In this document: in pieces, positions 26,730-35,744 of the stretch
Layout of the letters: each line of letters opens with the position of its first letter
How positions within the stretch are numbered: position 1 is the first letter of the stretch
DNA from: Pseudobutyrivibrio ruminis AD2017
GTDB lineage: Bacteria > Bacillota > Clostridia > Lachnospirales > Lachnospiraceae
Assembly (NCBI RefSeq): GCF_000424305.1
Contig: NZ_AUJQ01000007.1
Location: 124,001 to 188,000 of the forward strand
Direction of reading: 5' to 3'
Length of the DNA stretch: 64,000 bases
Program-made: the position numbers and the translations under genes
Notes under the pieces: generated by a model
Database searches by the model: none
What the model saw: only the letters and a program-made list of their open reading frames with translations
Told to the model about the DNA's origin: nothing

Positions 26730-28052
26730 ATGAGAGGGATTTTTACACCAAAAACGAAAAAATTAATATTTATTGTAATGGTGCTGGCTTTTGCGCTTAT
26801 GGGTTGCGGAAAGCATCCCAATAATGCCACTGTTACCAACCATACAGGCTCAGCCATAAGGCAGAATAAGGAAGAAGTGGAAACTACCGAGACTTTAGCT
26901 GATGACGAGCTTGAAAAAAAGGATAGTGCCTTATTTGTAGTAGAAAATCTAGACATGAATGATGAGACAATATCCCTTTATTCTTTGGATGAGGACAAGC
27001 AGCTTCGCTACAATTACAACATGACTACCCGATTTTTGGACAAATTTGGTACAAATAGCGTGTGGGCCAGCTTCACAAACGGCACGGTTGTAACTATAGG
27101 TGATTTCCTACCAGCTTCAGGAGCATTAGCATCAATCCAAAAGAGTGGTGATGTTTGGATTTATGAAGATATTTCCAAATACAAGCTGGAGGCCGACAGA
27201 AATCTTATCACCATCGACGGCCATAACTACAAGATTACCGATAAAACCAAGGTTTATTCCGATAATCTGAAGATACAGCCGTCTGATATTGATGAGGATG
27301 ACAAAATCACTGTTGTAGGCCAGGAAAAGAACGTTATTTCCATAGCTGTTACAACAGGTCACGGCTATATTAAGCTCGCTAATACATCGTTATTTGATGG
27401 AAGTATGATTTTTATTGGAAATAAAATCGTATCCACAGTATATAGCGATGAGCTTATAGAGGTCCCTGAGGGCACGTATAAGGTTACAGTTGCTAATAAC
27501 GGCTGGGGCGGAAGCGGCGAATACACAATTGCAAGAAACACTACCACGGTGGTTAATCTGGATGAATTAAAGGGTGAGGGCCCATCCTTCTGTTTGCTTA
27601 CGTTTTTAGTTACAGTACCAGACACTTATGTTTTTCTTGATGGAAAGCAGGTAGATGTTACGGAGCCACAGGAAGTACAGTACGGTGCTCACAAGCTTGT
27701 GGTTCAGTGTGATGGATACACATCATGGAACAAGACTTTAGTGGTGAATTCAGAGTCCGCCACAATCACTCTTGCCATGGAGTCTGGTGATGAACAATCA
27801 GCATCAAATGTGGCTGAAAAACCGGCTCCAAGTGCAGAACAAAATACAGAACAAAATACAGAACAAAATACAGAACAAAGCACAGAACAAAACACTGCAA
27901 ATCAGACCACAAATACGACAGATACTAGTCAACAACCAAGAAGAAATTTGTCAGAAAAAGAAACGGCTGGAAGCACTATAAAGGACAATTATGATTATGA
28001 GGTCGATTATTTGTCGACAATTTCAGACCTTATCAGCAATCTCATGAATTGA
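26730..28052 (+). CDS. Lipoprotein with PEGA-like repeats and a Thr-Glu-Gln-Asn tail
   Basis: 440-residue exported lipoprotein: signal peptide 1-25 with lipobox LMGC and acceptor Cys26. Two beta-rich modules near 215-275 and 285-350 fit the PEGA pattern (EVPEGTYKVTVANNGWGG; VPDTYVFLDGKQVDV with GAHKLVVQCDGY). Residues about 368-390 are tandem EQNT units encoded by a 12-base DNA repeat. Such proteins are thought to bind surface glycans or proteins; the target is unknown. It begins 4 bases after cca and likely shares its transcript. Confidence 0.8.
   Translation: MRGIFTPKTKKLIFIVMVLAFALMGCGKHPNNATVTNHTGSAIRQNKEEVETTETLADDELEKKDSALFVVENLDMNDETISLYSLDEDKQLRYNYNMTTRFLDKFGTNSVWASFTNGTVVTIGDFLPASGALASIQKSGDVWIYEDISKYKLEADRNLITIDGHNYKITDKTKVYSDNLKIQPSDIDEDDKITVVGQEKNVISIAVTTGHGYIKLANTSLFDGSMIFIGNKIVSTVYSDELIEVPEGTYKVTVANNGWGGSGEYTIARNTTTVVNLDELKGEGPSFCLLTFLVTVPDTYVFLDGKQVDVTEPQEVQYGAHKLVVQCDGYTSWNKTLVVNSESATITLAMESGDEQSASNVAEKPAPSAEQNTEQNTEQNTEQSTEQNTANQTTNTTDTSQQPRRNLSEKETAGSTIKDNYDYEVDYLSTISDLISNLMN
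27834..27894 (+). repeat. 12-base tandem repeat inside the lipoprotein gene
   Basis: About five copies of ACAGAACAAAAT (last ones diverged) encode TEQN units. Gain or loss of units keeps the frame, so length variation would change the tail without breaking the gene. Confidence 0.85.
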
Positions 28053-28186
28053 CATAATGTGAAAAAGATGTGAACTTCCCGAAAAATCAAGGGTTTGTAA
28101 ATAGTAATAATGTTTAAAAATTCCGCAAAATTTTTGTAATAATCCATAAAAACCTTATAAAATCGGGATTTTTTAGGGTTTTATTG

Positions 28187-28215
28187 TTGACATGATAATC
28201 TAAAACAATTATAAA
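28187..28215 (+). promoter_or_regulatory. Sigma-A promoter of the HU gene
   Basis: Perfect TTGACA, 17-base spacer, TATAAA; about 65 bases before the start. Confidence 0.8.
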
Positions 28216-28279
28216 GGATATTGTAGTCAAAGGGAGTTCCCAACTATAAATCAAATAAAATTCTCGAGGAGGAATAGTA

Positions 28280-28552
28280 ATGAACAAGACAGAATTAGTA
28301 GCAGCAATCGCTAGCAAGGCTAACATTTCTAAGAAAGACGCAGAAGCTTCTGTTAAGGCATTTACAGAGGTAGTAGCAGAAGAACTTAAGAAGGGTGAGA
28401 AGATTCAGCTTGTAGGCTTCGGTACATTCGAAGTTTCTGAGAGAGCAGCTCGTACAGGTAGAAACCCACAGACAGGCGCAGAGATGAAGATTCCTGCATC
28501 TAAGGCTCCTAAGTTCAAGGCTGGTAAGGCTCTTAAGGATTCTATCAACTAA
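28280..28552 (+). CDS. hup: DNA-binding protein HU
   Basis: 90-residue nucleoid protein that bends DNA as a dimer. It has the family opening MNKTELVAAIASKANISKKD, the loop GFGTFEVSERAARTGRNPQTG with the intercalating NPQTG arm, and a Lys-rich end. A strong GAGGAGG site precedes ATG, in keeping with high expression. In Clostridia it usually stands before rqcP, as here. Confidence 0.97.
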   Translation: MNKTELVAAIASKANISKKDAEASVKAFTEVVAEELKKGEKIQLVGFGTFEVSERAARTGRNPQTGAEMKIPASKAPKFKAGKALKDSIN

Positions 28553-28582
28553 TATATTTCTTGATTTCTATTAGATGATGGT

Positions 28583-28611
28583 GGGGTTCGGCATTGCCGA
28601 ACCCCTTTTTT
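28583..28611 (+). terminator. Terminator of hup
   Basis: Perfect 10-bp stem GGGGTTCGGC/GCCGAACCCC around ATT, then six T. Confidence 0.95.
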
Positions 28612-28614
28612 AAA

Positions 28615-28661
28615 GGCTTCCCCTTGAGGGGAAGCTGTCAGCTTTGCTGACTGATGAGGTG
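28615..28661 (+). repeat. Two-hairpin repeat ending in GATGAGGTG, copy 2
   Basis: GCTTCCCC-TTGA-GGGGAAGC, then GTCAGC-TTT-GCTGAC, then GATGAGGTG. GAGGTG is 5 bases before the rqcP ATG and is its only ribosome binding site. Both stems differ from copy 1 with matching changes in both arms. Confidence 0.9.
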
Positions 28662-28666
28662 ATAAA

Positions 28667-28906
28667 ATGAGATTAGACAAATATTTGAAAGTAAGTAGAC
28701 TTATAAAACGACGCACCGTAGCCAACGAGGCATGCGACAGCGGCCGAGTACAAATTAATGGAAAAATTGCGAAAGCTTCCACTGACGTCAAGATTGGTGA
28801 TATAATTGAAATAGCATTTGGTAATAAAAATGTTAAAGTAGAAGTCCTGGATATTCAGGATACCACTAAGAAGGATGCAGCAGCGGAGCTATTTAAGTAT
28901 GTCTAA
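28667..28906 (+). CDS. rqcP: RqcP-type S4-domain ribosome-quality-control factor
   Basis: 79-residue S4 RNA-binding protein (YabO/HslR family): MRLDKYLKVSRLIKRRTVAN, then GRVQINGKIAKAS and VKIGDIIEIAFG. In Bacillus RqcP works with RqcH in alanine-tail synthesis on stalled large subunits. The ribosome binding site comes from repeat copy 2. It overlaps the next gene by 8 bases. Confidence 0.9.
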   Translation: MRLDKYLKVSRLIKRRTVANEACDSGRVQINGKIAKASTDVKIGDIIEIAFGNKNVKVEVLDIQDTTKKDAAAELFKYV

Positions 28907-29219
28907 TAAGGGTAGAAGAGTTAGAAGAGTTAGAAGAAGAAAGAAAACCTCCACAGGTAGAATATATGTAGCTGTAATCATGCTTTTCATGATTGGTGCT
29001 ATGACTGTCCAAATGGTTAATCTTTACAGAAAGAACCAGGAATACAAAAGGACAGAAGAGGCCCTTGAAAAGCAGCTTGAGACTGCTAAAAAGAAACAGA
29101 ACAAATTAAAAGAAGATGAAGAATACGTCGGTAGTGACGAATATATAGAAAAAGAAGCATCTGAGAAGCTTGGATTAACACATGACAATTGGATCATTTT
29201 TAAAGAAAAAGAAAATTAA
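28899..29219 (+). CDS. divIC: DivIC/FtsB-like septum protein
   Basis: Small bitopic membrane protein of the divisome that pairs with FtsL/DivIB. The ATG at 28899 (106 residues) has GGAGC before it and is favoured over an ATG at 28875 lying within rqcP. It has an Arg/Lys-rich cytoplasmic start (GRRVRRVRRRKK), one membrane segment at about 19-38 (IYVAVIMLFMIGAMTVQMV), a coiled coil (about 42-80) and the family-type end YIEKEASEKLGLTH. In spore formers yabP and yabQ lie between rqcP and divIC; here they are absent. Confidence 0.88.
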   Translation: MSNKGRRVRRVRRRKKTSTGRIYVAVIMLFMIGAMTVQMVNLYRKNQEYKRTEEALEKQLETAKKKQNKLKEDEEYVGSDEYIEKEASEKLGLTHDNWIIFKEKEN

Positions 29220-30528
29220 AGAATATATTGAGAAATACAATATGTTAACTAGAGGCGATGGAGTTGTGCTCGGCCTGTCAGGAGGGCCAGATTCCGTATG
29301 CCTCTTTTTTGTACTTTTAGCCCTTAAGGAGGAATACAATCTTACAATAAACGCAGTCCACATTAACCATATGATACGTGGTAAGGATGCTGATGAGGAT
29401 GAAGAATACGTCAGATGGCTGTGCAACGACTTTGAAGTGCCTTTAATCGTTGAAAAAATCGATATTCCTTCACTGGCTAAGGCAAGCGGCCGTTCAATCG
29501 AAGAAGAGGCTAGAATGGCACGATATGAGGCTTTTGACAGGGTGTCTAAGGAACTGGCTACGAATGGAATGCCTGTAAAGATTGCAGTTGCCCACAATGC
29601 AGACGATAATGCAGAAACAGTACTGTTTCACATGGCCAGAGGCACAGGTTTAGACGGCATGTGTGGTATCGCCCCTGTAAGGGATGGCATTATCAGGCCA
29701 CTGTTAGTTGTTCCTAAAAAGGATATCCTTGATTTCCTGGAAGCTAACGACATCGGCTATTGCATTGATGCCACTAATCAGCAGGTGGATTACGATAGAA
29801 ACAGAATCAGACACAATATCATGCCAGAGCTTGGAAAGATTAACGATAAGGCCCTTGAGCACATATTTGACATGACAGAACGACTTTCTGAGGTGGCAGA
29901 ATACATCTCCTTCGAGGCTAATGGTCTGCTTCAGATTGCTAAGGAAGAGGATGGCTCACTAAGGAAGCGCGCAATTGCAACTGCGCCACATGTTATTGCA
30001 AGCCAGGCCCTAAAGGAATATCTAAGCCAGTTCATGCCATATCAGAAGGATGTTACGGCAGTTCACATCGATTCTATCCTGGAGCTTTTGAACGAGGACG
30101 GCGAGCGCCAGGTTCAGCTTCCATACAAGAAAACATTGGTGATTTCATACGAGAAGCTGTACGTGATAGACAAGGATGAAAAAAAGGGTGAACCTCATTT
30201 TGAATACAGGGAATTTGCCTACGAAAAAGCCATGAATTACCCTAAAGAAACCTATACGAAATGGTTCGATTGTGATAGAATAATGGCTAATATTGTAATA
30301 AGAACCCGTGCTGAAGGGGACTATCTGGTCATCGATTCTAAAGGAAATCGCAAATCTATTCAAGATTATTTTGTTGATGAGAAAATCCCTCGCCACATGA
30401 GAGACGAAGTGCCATTGGTTTGTGATGGCAATCATGTTATGTGGGTTGTAGGCCACAGGGTTAGCGAATATTACAAGATTTCTGAAAATACCACTCGAGT
30501 ATTAGAGATAAGTTACACGGAGGAATAA
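29182..30528 (+). CDS. tilS: tRNA(Ile)-lysidine synthetase
   Basis: Attaches lysine to the C34 of the minor isoleucine tRNA so it reads AUA. The 448 residues have the PP-loop SGGPDS at 33-38, then HINHMIRG near 71, a substrate block with AHNADDNAET near 135, DATNQQVDYDRNRIRHNIMP near 195, and a C-terminal domain. Its start overlaps divIC by 38 bases, with only a weak ribosome site, suggesting coupling. Confidence 0.95.
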   Translation: MTIGSFLKKKKIKEYIEKYNMLTRGDGVVLGLSGGPDSVCLFFVLLALKEEYNLTINAVHINHMIRGKDADEDEEYVRWLCNDFEVPLIVEKIDIPSLAKASGRSIEEEARMARYEAFDRVSKELATNGMPVKIAVAHNADDNAETVLFHMARGTGLDGMCGIAPVRDGIIRPLLVVPKKDILDFLEANDIGYCIDATNQQVDYDRNRIRHNIMPELGKINDKALEHIFDMTERLSEVAEYISFEANGLLQIAKEEDGSLRKRAIATAPHVIASQALKEYLSQFMPYQKDVTAVHIDSILELLNEDGERQVQLPYKKTLVISYEKLYVIDKDEKKGEPHFEYREFAYEKAMNYPKETYTKWFDCDRIMANIVIRTRAEGDYLVIDSKGNRKSIQDYFVDEKIPRHMRDEVPLVCDGNHVMWVVGHRVSEYYKISENTTRVLEISYTEE

Positions 30529-30532
30529 TAAA

Positions 30533-31057
30533 ATGAGTGAGAACATTAAAGTTCTATTACCAGAAGAGGAATTGGCTGAAAGAATTTCAGAGCTAGGAGC
30601 ACAGATTAGCAAGGATTATGAAGGCGAATCAGTATTTTTGGTATGTGTTTTGAAGGGCGCAGCTATGTTTGCATGCGAGCTTGCTAAGCGTATCACAGTT
30701 CCAGTTATCATGGATTTTATCGCTACATCTAGCTATGAAGGCGGCACAGTTTCTACAGGTGTTGTAAAGCTTAAGAAAGAGTTGGATTTAGACCCAACAG
30801 GACAGAATGTCATCATTGTTGAGGATATTATAGACAGCGGAAATACACTTAACTTCCTTGGTCATTATTTCAAGGACCGCGGAGCAAAATCAGTACGTAT
30901 GGTTACTATGCTTGATAAGCCAGACCGCAGAGAAGTGGATGTTCACGTTGATTACACAGGTTTCACTATTCCAGACCAGTTTGTAGTTGGTTACGGATTA
31001 GATTACGACCAGAAATATCGTAACCTTCCATACATCGGCGTAGTGGAGCTAGACTAG
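30533..31057 (+). CDS. hpt: Hypoxanthine phosphoribosyltransferase
   Basis: Purine salvage enzyme making IMP/GMP from the base and PRPP. The 174 residues hold the PRPP loop VIIVEDIIDSGNT near 97-109, FLVCVLKGAAMF near 35 and the flexible-loop region SSYEGGTVSTG near 67-77. GGAGG precedes ATG. The order tilS-hpt-ftsH is conserved across Firmicutes. Confidence 0.96.
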   Translation: MSENIKVLLPEEELAERISELGAQISKDYEGESVFLVCVLKGAAMFACELAKRITVPVIMDFIATSSYEGGTVSTGVVKLKKELDLDPTGQNVIIVEDIIDSGNTLNFLGHYFKDRGAKSVRMVTMLDKPDRREVDVHVDYTGFTIPDQFVVGYGLDYDQKYRNLPYIGVVELD

Positions 31058-31066
31058 GAGGATAAT

Positions 31067-32890
31067 TTGAAGAAATCTAGAGCTTCAGGAATGATAATCT
31101 ATGCATTGTTTGTTGCTGTTGTGCTGGTTATGCTGTACACAAGCATGGGCAAATCAACAACAACCTATTCAATGTCACAGTTTAAATCAGCAATAAAGCA
31201 GGGCGAAGTCGAATCCGTTGCTATCACTCAGAACGAACAGGTTCCAACAGGAGCTGCAAACATAAAGCTTTCCGATGGTTCCACAGTTATTTTGTATGTT
31301 TCAGATGTTAATTCCTTACAGGACACATTAGCAAAAGAAAGGATAACATACACACTTTCAGATGTTCCAAAGGACAGCTGGATATCAGAGTTACTTCCAA
31401 TGCTTGTTGTGCTTGGTGCAGTATTCATCCTGTTTATGATAATGATGAATGCTCAGAACGCAGGCGGCAGCGGCGGAACTAATGCTAAAATGATGAATTT
31501 TGGCAAAAGTCGTGCCAAGATGACTAACAAAGAAGACATCAATACCACATTTGATGATGTGGCAGGTCTTAAAGAGGAAAAGGAAGAAGTCGAAGAGCTT
31601 GTTGATTTCCTTAAGGACCCAGGCAAATACACAAAGCTTGGCGCACGTATTCCAAAGGGTGTTATTTTAGTAGGCCCTCCAGGAACAGGTAAAACACTTC
31701 TTGCCAAGGCTATTGCAGGCGAGGCAGGAGTTCCATTTTTCTCAATATCAGGTTCTGATTTCGTTGAGATGTTTGTTGGTGTGGGTGCTTCCCGTGTACG
31801 TGATTTATTCGCAGAGGCCAAGCAGAATGCACCATGTATCGTATTTATCGATGAGATAGATGCAGTTGCCAGACGCAGAGGTACTGGTATGGGTGGCGGC
31901 CATGATGAGCGTGAGCAGACACTTAACCAGCTTCTTGTAGAGATGGACGGCTTTGGTGTCAACGAAGGCATCATTGTTATGGCAGCTACAAACCGCGTAG
32001 ATATCCTTGATCAGGCTATCATGCGTCCAGGACGTTTCGACAGAAAGGTTTATGTTGGCAGACCTGACGTTAAGGGCCGTGAGGAAATCCTTAAGGTTCA
32101 TGCTACCAACAAGGCCTTAGGTGATGATGTTGATTTGCACCAGGTTGCGCAGTCGACAGTTGGTTTCACAGGTGCAGACCTTGAAAATCTTCTTAACGAA
32201 GCAGCCATTCTTGCAGCAGGTGAGAATCGACAGTACATAGTACAAGAGGATATTAAGAAATCCTTCATTAAAGTTGGAATTGGTAAAGAAAAGAAGAGTA
32301 GAGTGGTTTCTGACAAAGAAAAGCGAATCACCGCATATCACGAAGCAGGACACGCCATTCTATTCCATGTGCTTCCAGATGTAGGTCCAGTTTACACTGT
32401 TTCTATCATACCTACAGGTGCGAGCGCAGCAGGCTATACAATGCCTATAGATGAAAACGATAATATGTTTAACACCAAGGGCAAAATGCTCCAGAATATT
32501 ATTGTTTCATTGGGCGGTAGAGTTGCAGAAGAGCTTATTTTTGATGATGTTACCACAGGTGCATCAAATGATATTAAACAGGCCACTCAGATGGCCAAAA
32601 ACATGGTTACAAAATATGGATTTTCTAAGACAATCGGCATGGTTCACTATGGCGACGATGAAGAGGAAGTATTTATAGGCCGTGACCTTGCCCATGCCAA
32701 GGGCTTTTCCGATGCTACAGCGAAGGCTATCGATGACGAAGTTAAAAACATCATCGATGAATGTTATGAAAAAGCTGTGAAAATTCTTAAAGAAAATGAA
32801 CAGATACTACATAAATGTGCTAATCTATTAATAGAGAACGAAAGAATTGGTAGAGACGAATTCGAAGCACTATTTGATAGTGAAAACTAG
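31067..32890 (+). CDS. ftsH: ATP-dependent zinc metalloprotease FtsH
   Basis: Membrane-bound AAA+ protease degrading misassembled membrane proteins and regulators. The 607 residues start at TTG with AGGAGG before it. Membrane segments lie at about 7-25 and 106-126; Walker A GPPGTGKT near 203; second region of homology with [18 protein letters not shown] near 309; zinc site HEAGH near 425 and the third ligand region near 500. Length is typical. Last gene of the run from hup. Confidence 0.97.
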   Translation: MKKSRASGMIIYALFVAVVLVMLYTSMGKSTTTYSMSQFKSAIKQGEVESVAITQNEQVPTGAANIKLSDGSTVILYVSDVNSLQDTLAKERITYTLSDVPKDSWISELLPMLVVLGAVFILFMIMMNAQNAGGSGGTNAKMMNFGKSRAKMTNKEDINTTFDDVAGLKEEKEEVEELVDFLKDPGKYTKLGARIPKGVILVGPPGTGKTLLAKAIAGEAGVPFFSISGSDFVEMFVGVGASRVRDLFAEAKQNAPCIVFIDEIDAVARRRGTGMGGGHDEREQTLNQLLVEMDGFGVNEGIIVMAATNRVDILDQAIMRPGRFDRKVYVGRPDVKGREEILKVHATNKALGDDVDLHQVAQSTVGFTGADLENLLNEAAILAAGENRQYIVQEDIKKSFIKVGIGKEKKSRVVSDKEKRITAYHEAGHAILFHVLPDVGPVYTVSIIPTGASAAGYTMPIDENDNMFNTKGKMLQNIIVSLGGRVAEELIFDDVTTGASNDIKQATQMAKNMVTKYGFSKTIGMVHYGDDEEEVFIGRDLAHAKGFSDATAKAIDDEVKNIIDECYEKAVKILKENEQILHKCANLLIENERIGRDEFEALFDSEN

Positions 32891-33071
32891 CAAACAATCG
32901 CTGTAGAAGGAATAATCCGGGGAGTTTAGTGCGATATGCACAAAAATGGTTATGATGTTTTGTTATATTTGTGCACACTTAAGTGTTGCACCGCCATATA
33001 ATAAACATCGTAAAAACCCCCCAATACATTATATAATTTTTACTAACCCCATAGTAAAAATACCTTCTCCT

Positions 33072-33101
33072 AAAAAGACAGCGATCGTAGCTGTCTTTTT
33101 T
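33072..33101 (+). terminator. Terminator after ftsH
   Basis: AAAAAGACAGC pairs with GCTGTCTTTTT. Upstream in the same gap is a 12-base palindrome ACACTTAAGTGT at 32975-32986 which joins two boxes of the kind seen at 3147-3457. Confidence 0.8.
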
Positions 33102-33134
33102 ACTATCTAAAAATATTCAAAGGGGAATTCGGTT

Positions 33135-35165
33135 ATGAATATCCAAGCAATATATTCAGATGGAACAGCAGAATACAGAACGCCAATGGAGCCAGAGCCT
33201 TATGATTTGGTAACTATCAGGCTAAGAGTCTTTCATCAAGAGGATGTAGAGGCTTATTTGGTTTCCAGACAACTAGAAGCCCCTAAACGACTTCATCTTG
33301 AAAGAACAAGGGGAGACTTTGATTATTATTCCTGCGATGTAAAGCTTTCGGACCAGGAATTAAGATATCATTTTGAAATATCTGGCGATGCAGGAGTCTA
33401 TTATTACGACAGGGTTGGACTATGGCGTGACCCACGTGAGCACTATGACTTCTCAATCACTCCAGGGTTTTCCACACCTGCATGGTCTAAAGGTGCAGTT
33501 ATGTACCAAATTCTCGTGGATAGATTCTACAATGGGGACGAATCTAACGATGTAGAGACAAACGAATATCATTATGTAGGTGCTCCTGTGCAGCGTGTCA
33601 CAGATTGGGATAGTATTCCTGCTAACTTGGATATTGGACGTTTCTACGGTGGCGATTTGGAAGGCGTTAGGCAGAAGCTCCACTATCTGAAAAGTCTGGG
33701 GGTAGAAGTAATCTATTTCAATCCACTATTTGTATCCCCTTCTAACCATAAATACGACACATCAGATTATGATTATATCGACCCACATCTCACTATCATC
33801 AAAAATGATGGAGGAGAATGCCTGAAGAACGGTGACTATGACAACAGTCATGCCACCAAATACAAGCTTAGAGTTACAAACAAAGAGAACTTAGAGGCTA
33901 GTAACCAGTTCTTTGCAGATTTCGTTACTGAGGCCCATGAAAAGGGAATCAGAGTTATTATTGACGGTGTATTCAATCACTGTGGTTCCTTTAATAAATG
34001 GCTTAATAGAGAGAAAATTTATTCCAAGGAAGAAGGCTATGAACCGGGAGCTTACGAAAGCAAGGATAGTCCATATCACGACTTTTTCTGGTTTTACGAA
34101 GACTCTTGGCCAGATAACAAATCATATGATGGCTGGTGGAGTCATGACACACTTCCAAAGCTTAATTATGAGGCTTCAGAAAAGCTTTACAATTATATTC
34201 TCAACATTGGAAAGAAATGGGTGAGCCCACCTTATAACTGCGATGGCTGGAGACTTGACGTTGCAGCGGATTTGGGTCACTCAGAGGAATTCAATCATAA
34301 ATTCTGGCATGATTTTAGAGATGTAGTAAAATCTGCCAATCCTAATGCAATCATCCTTGCGGAGCATTACGGCAATCCTAGTGCCTGGCTGGCGGGTGAC
34401 CAGTGGGATACGGTAATGAACTATGATGCATTTATGGAACCGCTTACATTCTTTTTAACAGGAATGGAAAAGCATTCAGATGAATTCCAGCCTAGTGCCA
34501 TTGGTGATGGCGAAAGATTTAAAAATACCATGCTGCATTTTATGGCAAGATTGAAGACACCATCTTTGTACTGTGCTATGAATCAGCTATCAAACCATGA
34601 CCATTCCAGATTTTTGACCCGTACTAATCACGTTGTAGGACGTTTAGATTCTAAGGGCGCCAGAGCCGCAGAAGACGGTGTAAGCATCCCTATTATGAAG
34701 CTGGCAGAAATGGTACAGATGACCTGGCCAGGAGCTCCTACCCTGTATTATGGAGATGAGGCAGGGGTATGTGGTTTTACCGACCCAGATAGCCGTCGTA
34801 CCTTCCCTTGGGGTCACTGCGATTACAATCTTATAGATTACACCCGTGATATGATTATGGTTCACAAACAGAGTCGTGCTATTAAGGATGGTTCTTTTAG
34901 ATTTCTTAAATGTGGTCAGGGATTTATTAGCTATGCCAGATTTAATTCCAACGAGCAGGTTGTTGTGGTAATCAATTCCAATGGAAATTCCATGGAAGTG
35001 GATATACCAGTTTGGATTGCTGGCATACCAATGAATTCTCAAATGGAAAGGGTTATTTTGACCAACGAGGTTGGCTATTCCATTATGCCGACCGATATAA
35101 ATGTTGAAGGTGGAAATATACATGTTGAGCTCACACCATATACTGGCATAGTGTACAAAAGATAG
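33135..35165 (+). CDS. GH13 alpha-glucan hydrolase (neopullulanase/cyclomaltodextrinase-like)
   Basis: 676 residues with no signal peptide, so cytoplasmic breakdown of imported maltodextrins is likely. A beta-sandwich N-domain (1-110) precedes the barrel: VMYQILVDRFYNGD near 123, VIIDGVFNHCG near 276, GWRLDVAADLGH with nucleophile Asp near 374, AEHYG with acid/base Glu near 407, and SNHDHSR with the third carboxylate near 488. A C-terminal beta domain follows. The N-domain and region I-IV pattern favour neopullulanase-like enzymes; exact specificity is not certain. AAGGGG precedes ATG. Confidence 0.9.
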   Translation: MNIQAIYSDGTAEYRTPMEPEPYDLVTIRLRVFHQEDVEAYLVSRQLEAPKRLHLERTRGDFDYYSCDVKLSDQELRYHFEISGDAGVYYYDRVGLWRDPREHYDFSITPGFSTPAWSKGAVMYQILVDRFYNGDESNDVETNEYHYVGAPVQRVTDWDSIPANLDIGRFYGGDLEGVRQKLHYLKSLGVEVIYFNPLFVSPSNHKYDTSDYDYIDPHLTIIKNDGGECLKNGDYDNSHATKYKLRVTNKENLEASNQFFADFVTEAHEKGIRVIIDGVFNHCGSFNKWLNREKIYSKEEGYEPGAYESKDSPYHDFFWFYEDSWPDNKSYDGWWSHDTLPKLNYEASEKLYNYILNIGKKWVSPPYNCDGWRLDVAADLGHSEEFNHKFWHDFRDVVKSANPNAIILAEHYGNPSAWLAGDQWDTVMNYDAFMEPLTFFLTGMEKHSDEFQPSAIGDGERFKNTMLHFMARLKTPSLYCAMNQLSNHDHSRFLTRTNHVVGRLDSKGARAAEDGVSIPIMKLAEMVQMTWPGAPTLYYGDEAGVCGFTDPDSRRTFPWGHCDYNLIDYTRDMIMVHKQSRAIKDGSFRFLKCGQGFISYARFNSNEQVVVVINSNGNSMEVDIPVWIAGIPMNSQMERVILTNEVGYSIMPTDINVEGGNIHVELTPYTGIVYKR

Positions 35166-35291
35166 AGCTTATATTGTATTTTACAAGTAGTTTTGCATTT
35201 AGTATAATCAGTATAAGTTTAGGCAGTAGTACAATATATAGACATTAGCAGCAGACCTGCACTAGTAATTGGGTTATACGGGAGAGTTATT

Positions 35292-35744
35292 ATGGCAAAA
35301 GATCGCACATGTCAAAGCAATATCGACATGCAGGCACTTGAGGATCGACATAAAGAGTTAGAAAAAGCATGGAACGATTTGCTAATGGAAAGAAGAGAGT
35401 TTGAGGCGCGCATCCACGCACTTGAACAAAGAGAGAAACAGTTTAAGCTTAAATGGGATTTGCTTATTCAGGAAACCGCCAGGTTCGCTGAAGACAAAGA
35501 ACAGTTTGAGCGTAGAAAAAAATTCTATGAGCAGGTTCAGTCCAGCTACATGGAGCCATACTATGAACCAGACAACATCGTCCAAGGAGAGATGTTCTTT
35601 TCTGGTGTATCTGATAAGAAAGCGCTTAAAAAGCGCTATAAGGATTTGATTAAGATTTATCACCCAGATGGCGAGTCCGGCGACAACGCCACCGTGGCCG
35701 AGATAAACCGCGAATACGAAGACTTAAAAGAGTCTATGAATTAA
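35292..35744 (+). CDS. Small coiled-coil protein with C-terminal J-domain
   Basis: 150 residues. Residues about 10-85 are a long charged coiled coil (LEDRHKELEKAWNDLLMERR). The C-terminal 45 residues match the helix II-HPD-helix III core of a J-domain: ALKKRYKDLIKIYHPDG with HPD near 123, then NREYEDLKESMN. J-domains stimulate Hsp70 (DnaK) ATPase; the coiled coil may bind a client or oligomerise. GGGAGAG precedes ATG. It converges on the RluD gene with a 4-base overlap. Confidence 0.82.
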   Translation: MAKDRTCQSNIDMQALEDRHKELEKAWNDLLMERREFEARIHALEQREKQFKLKWDLLIQETARFAEDKEQFERRKKFYEQVQSSYMEPYYEPDNIVQGEMFFSGVSDKKALKKRYKDLIKIYHPDGESGDNATVAEINREYEDLKESMN

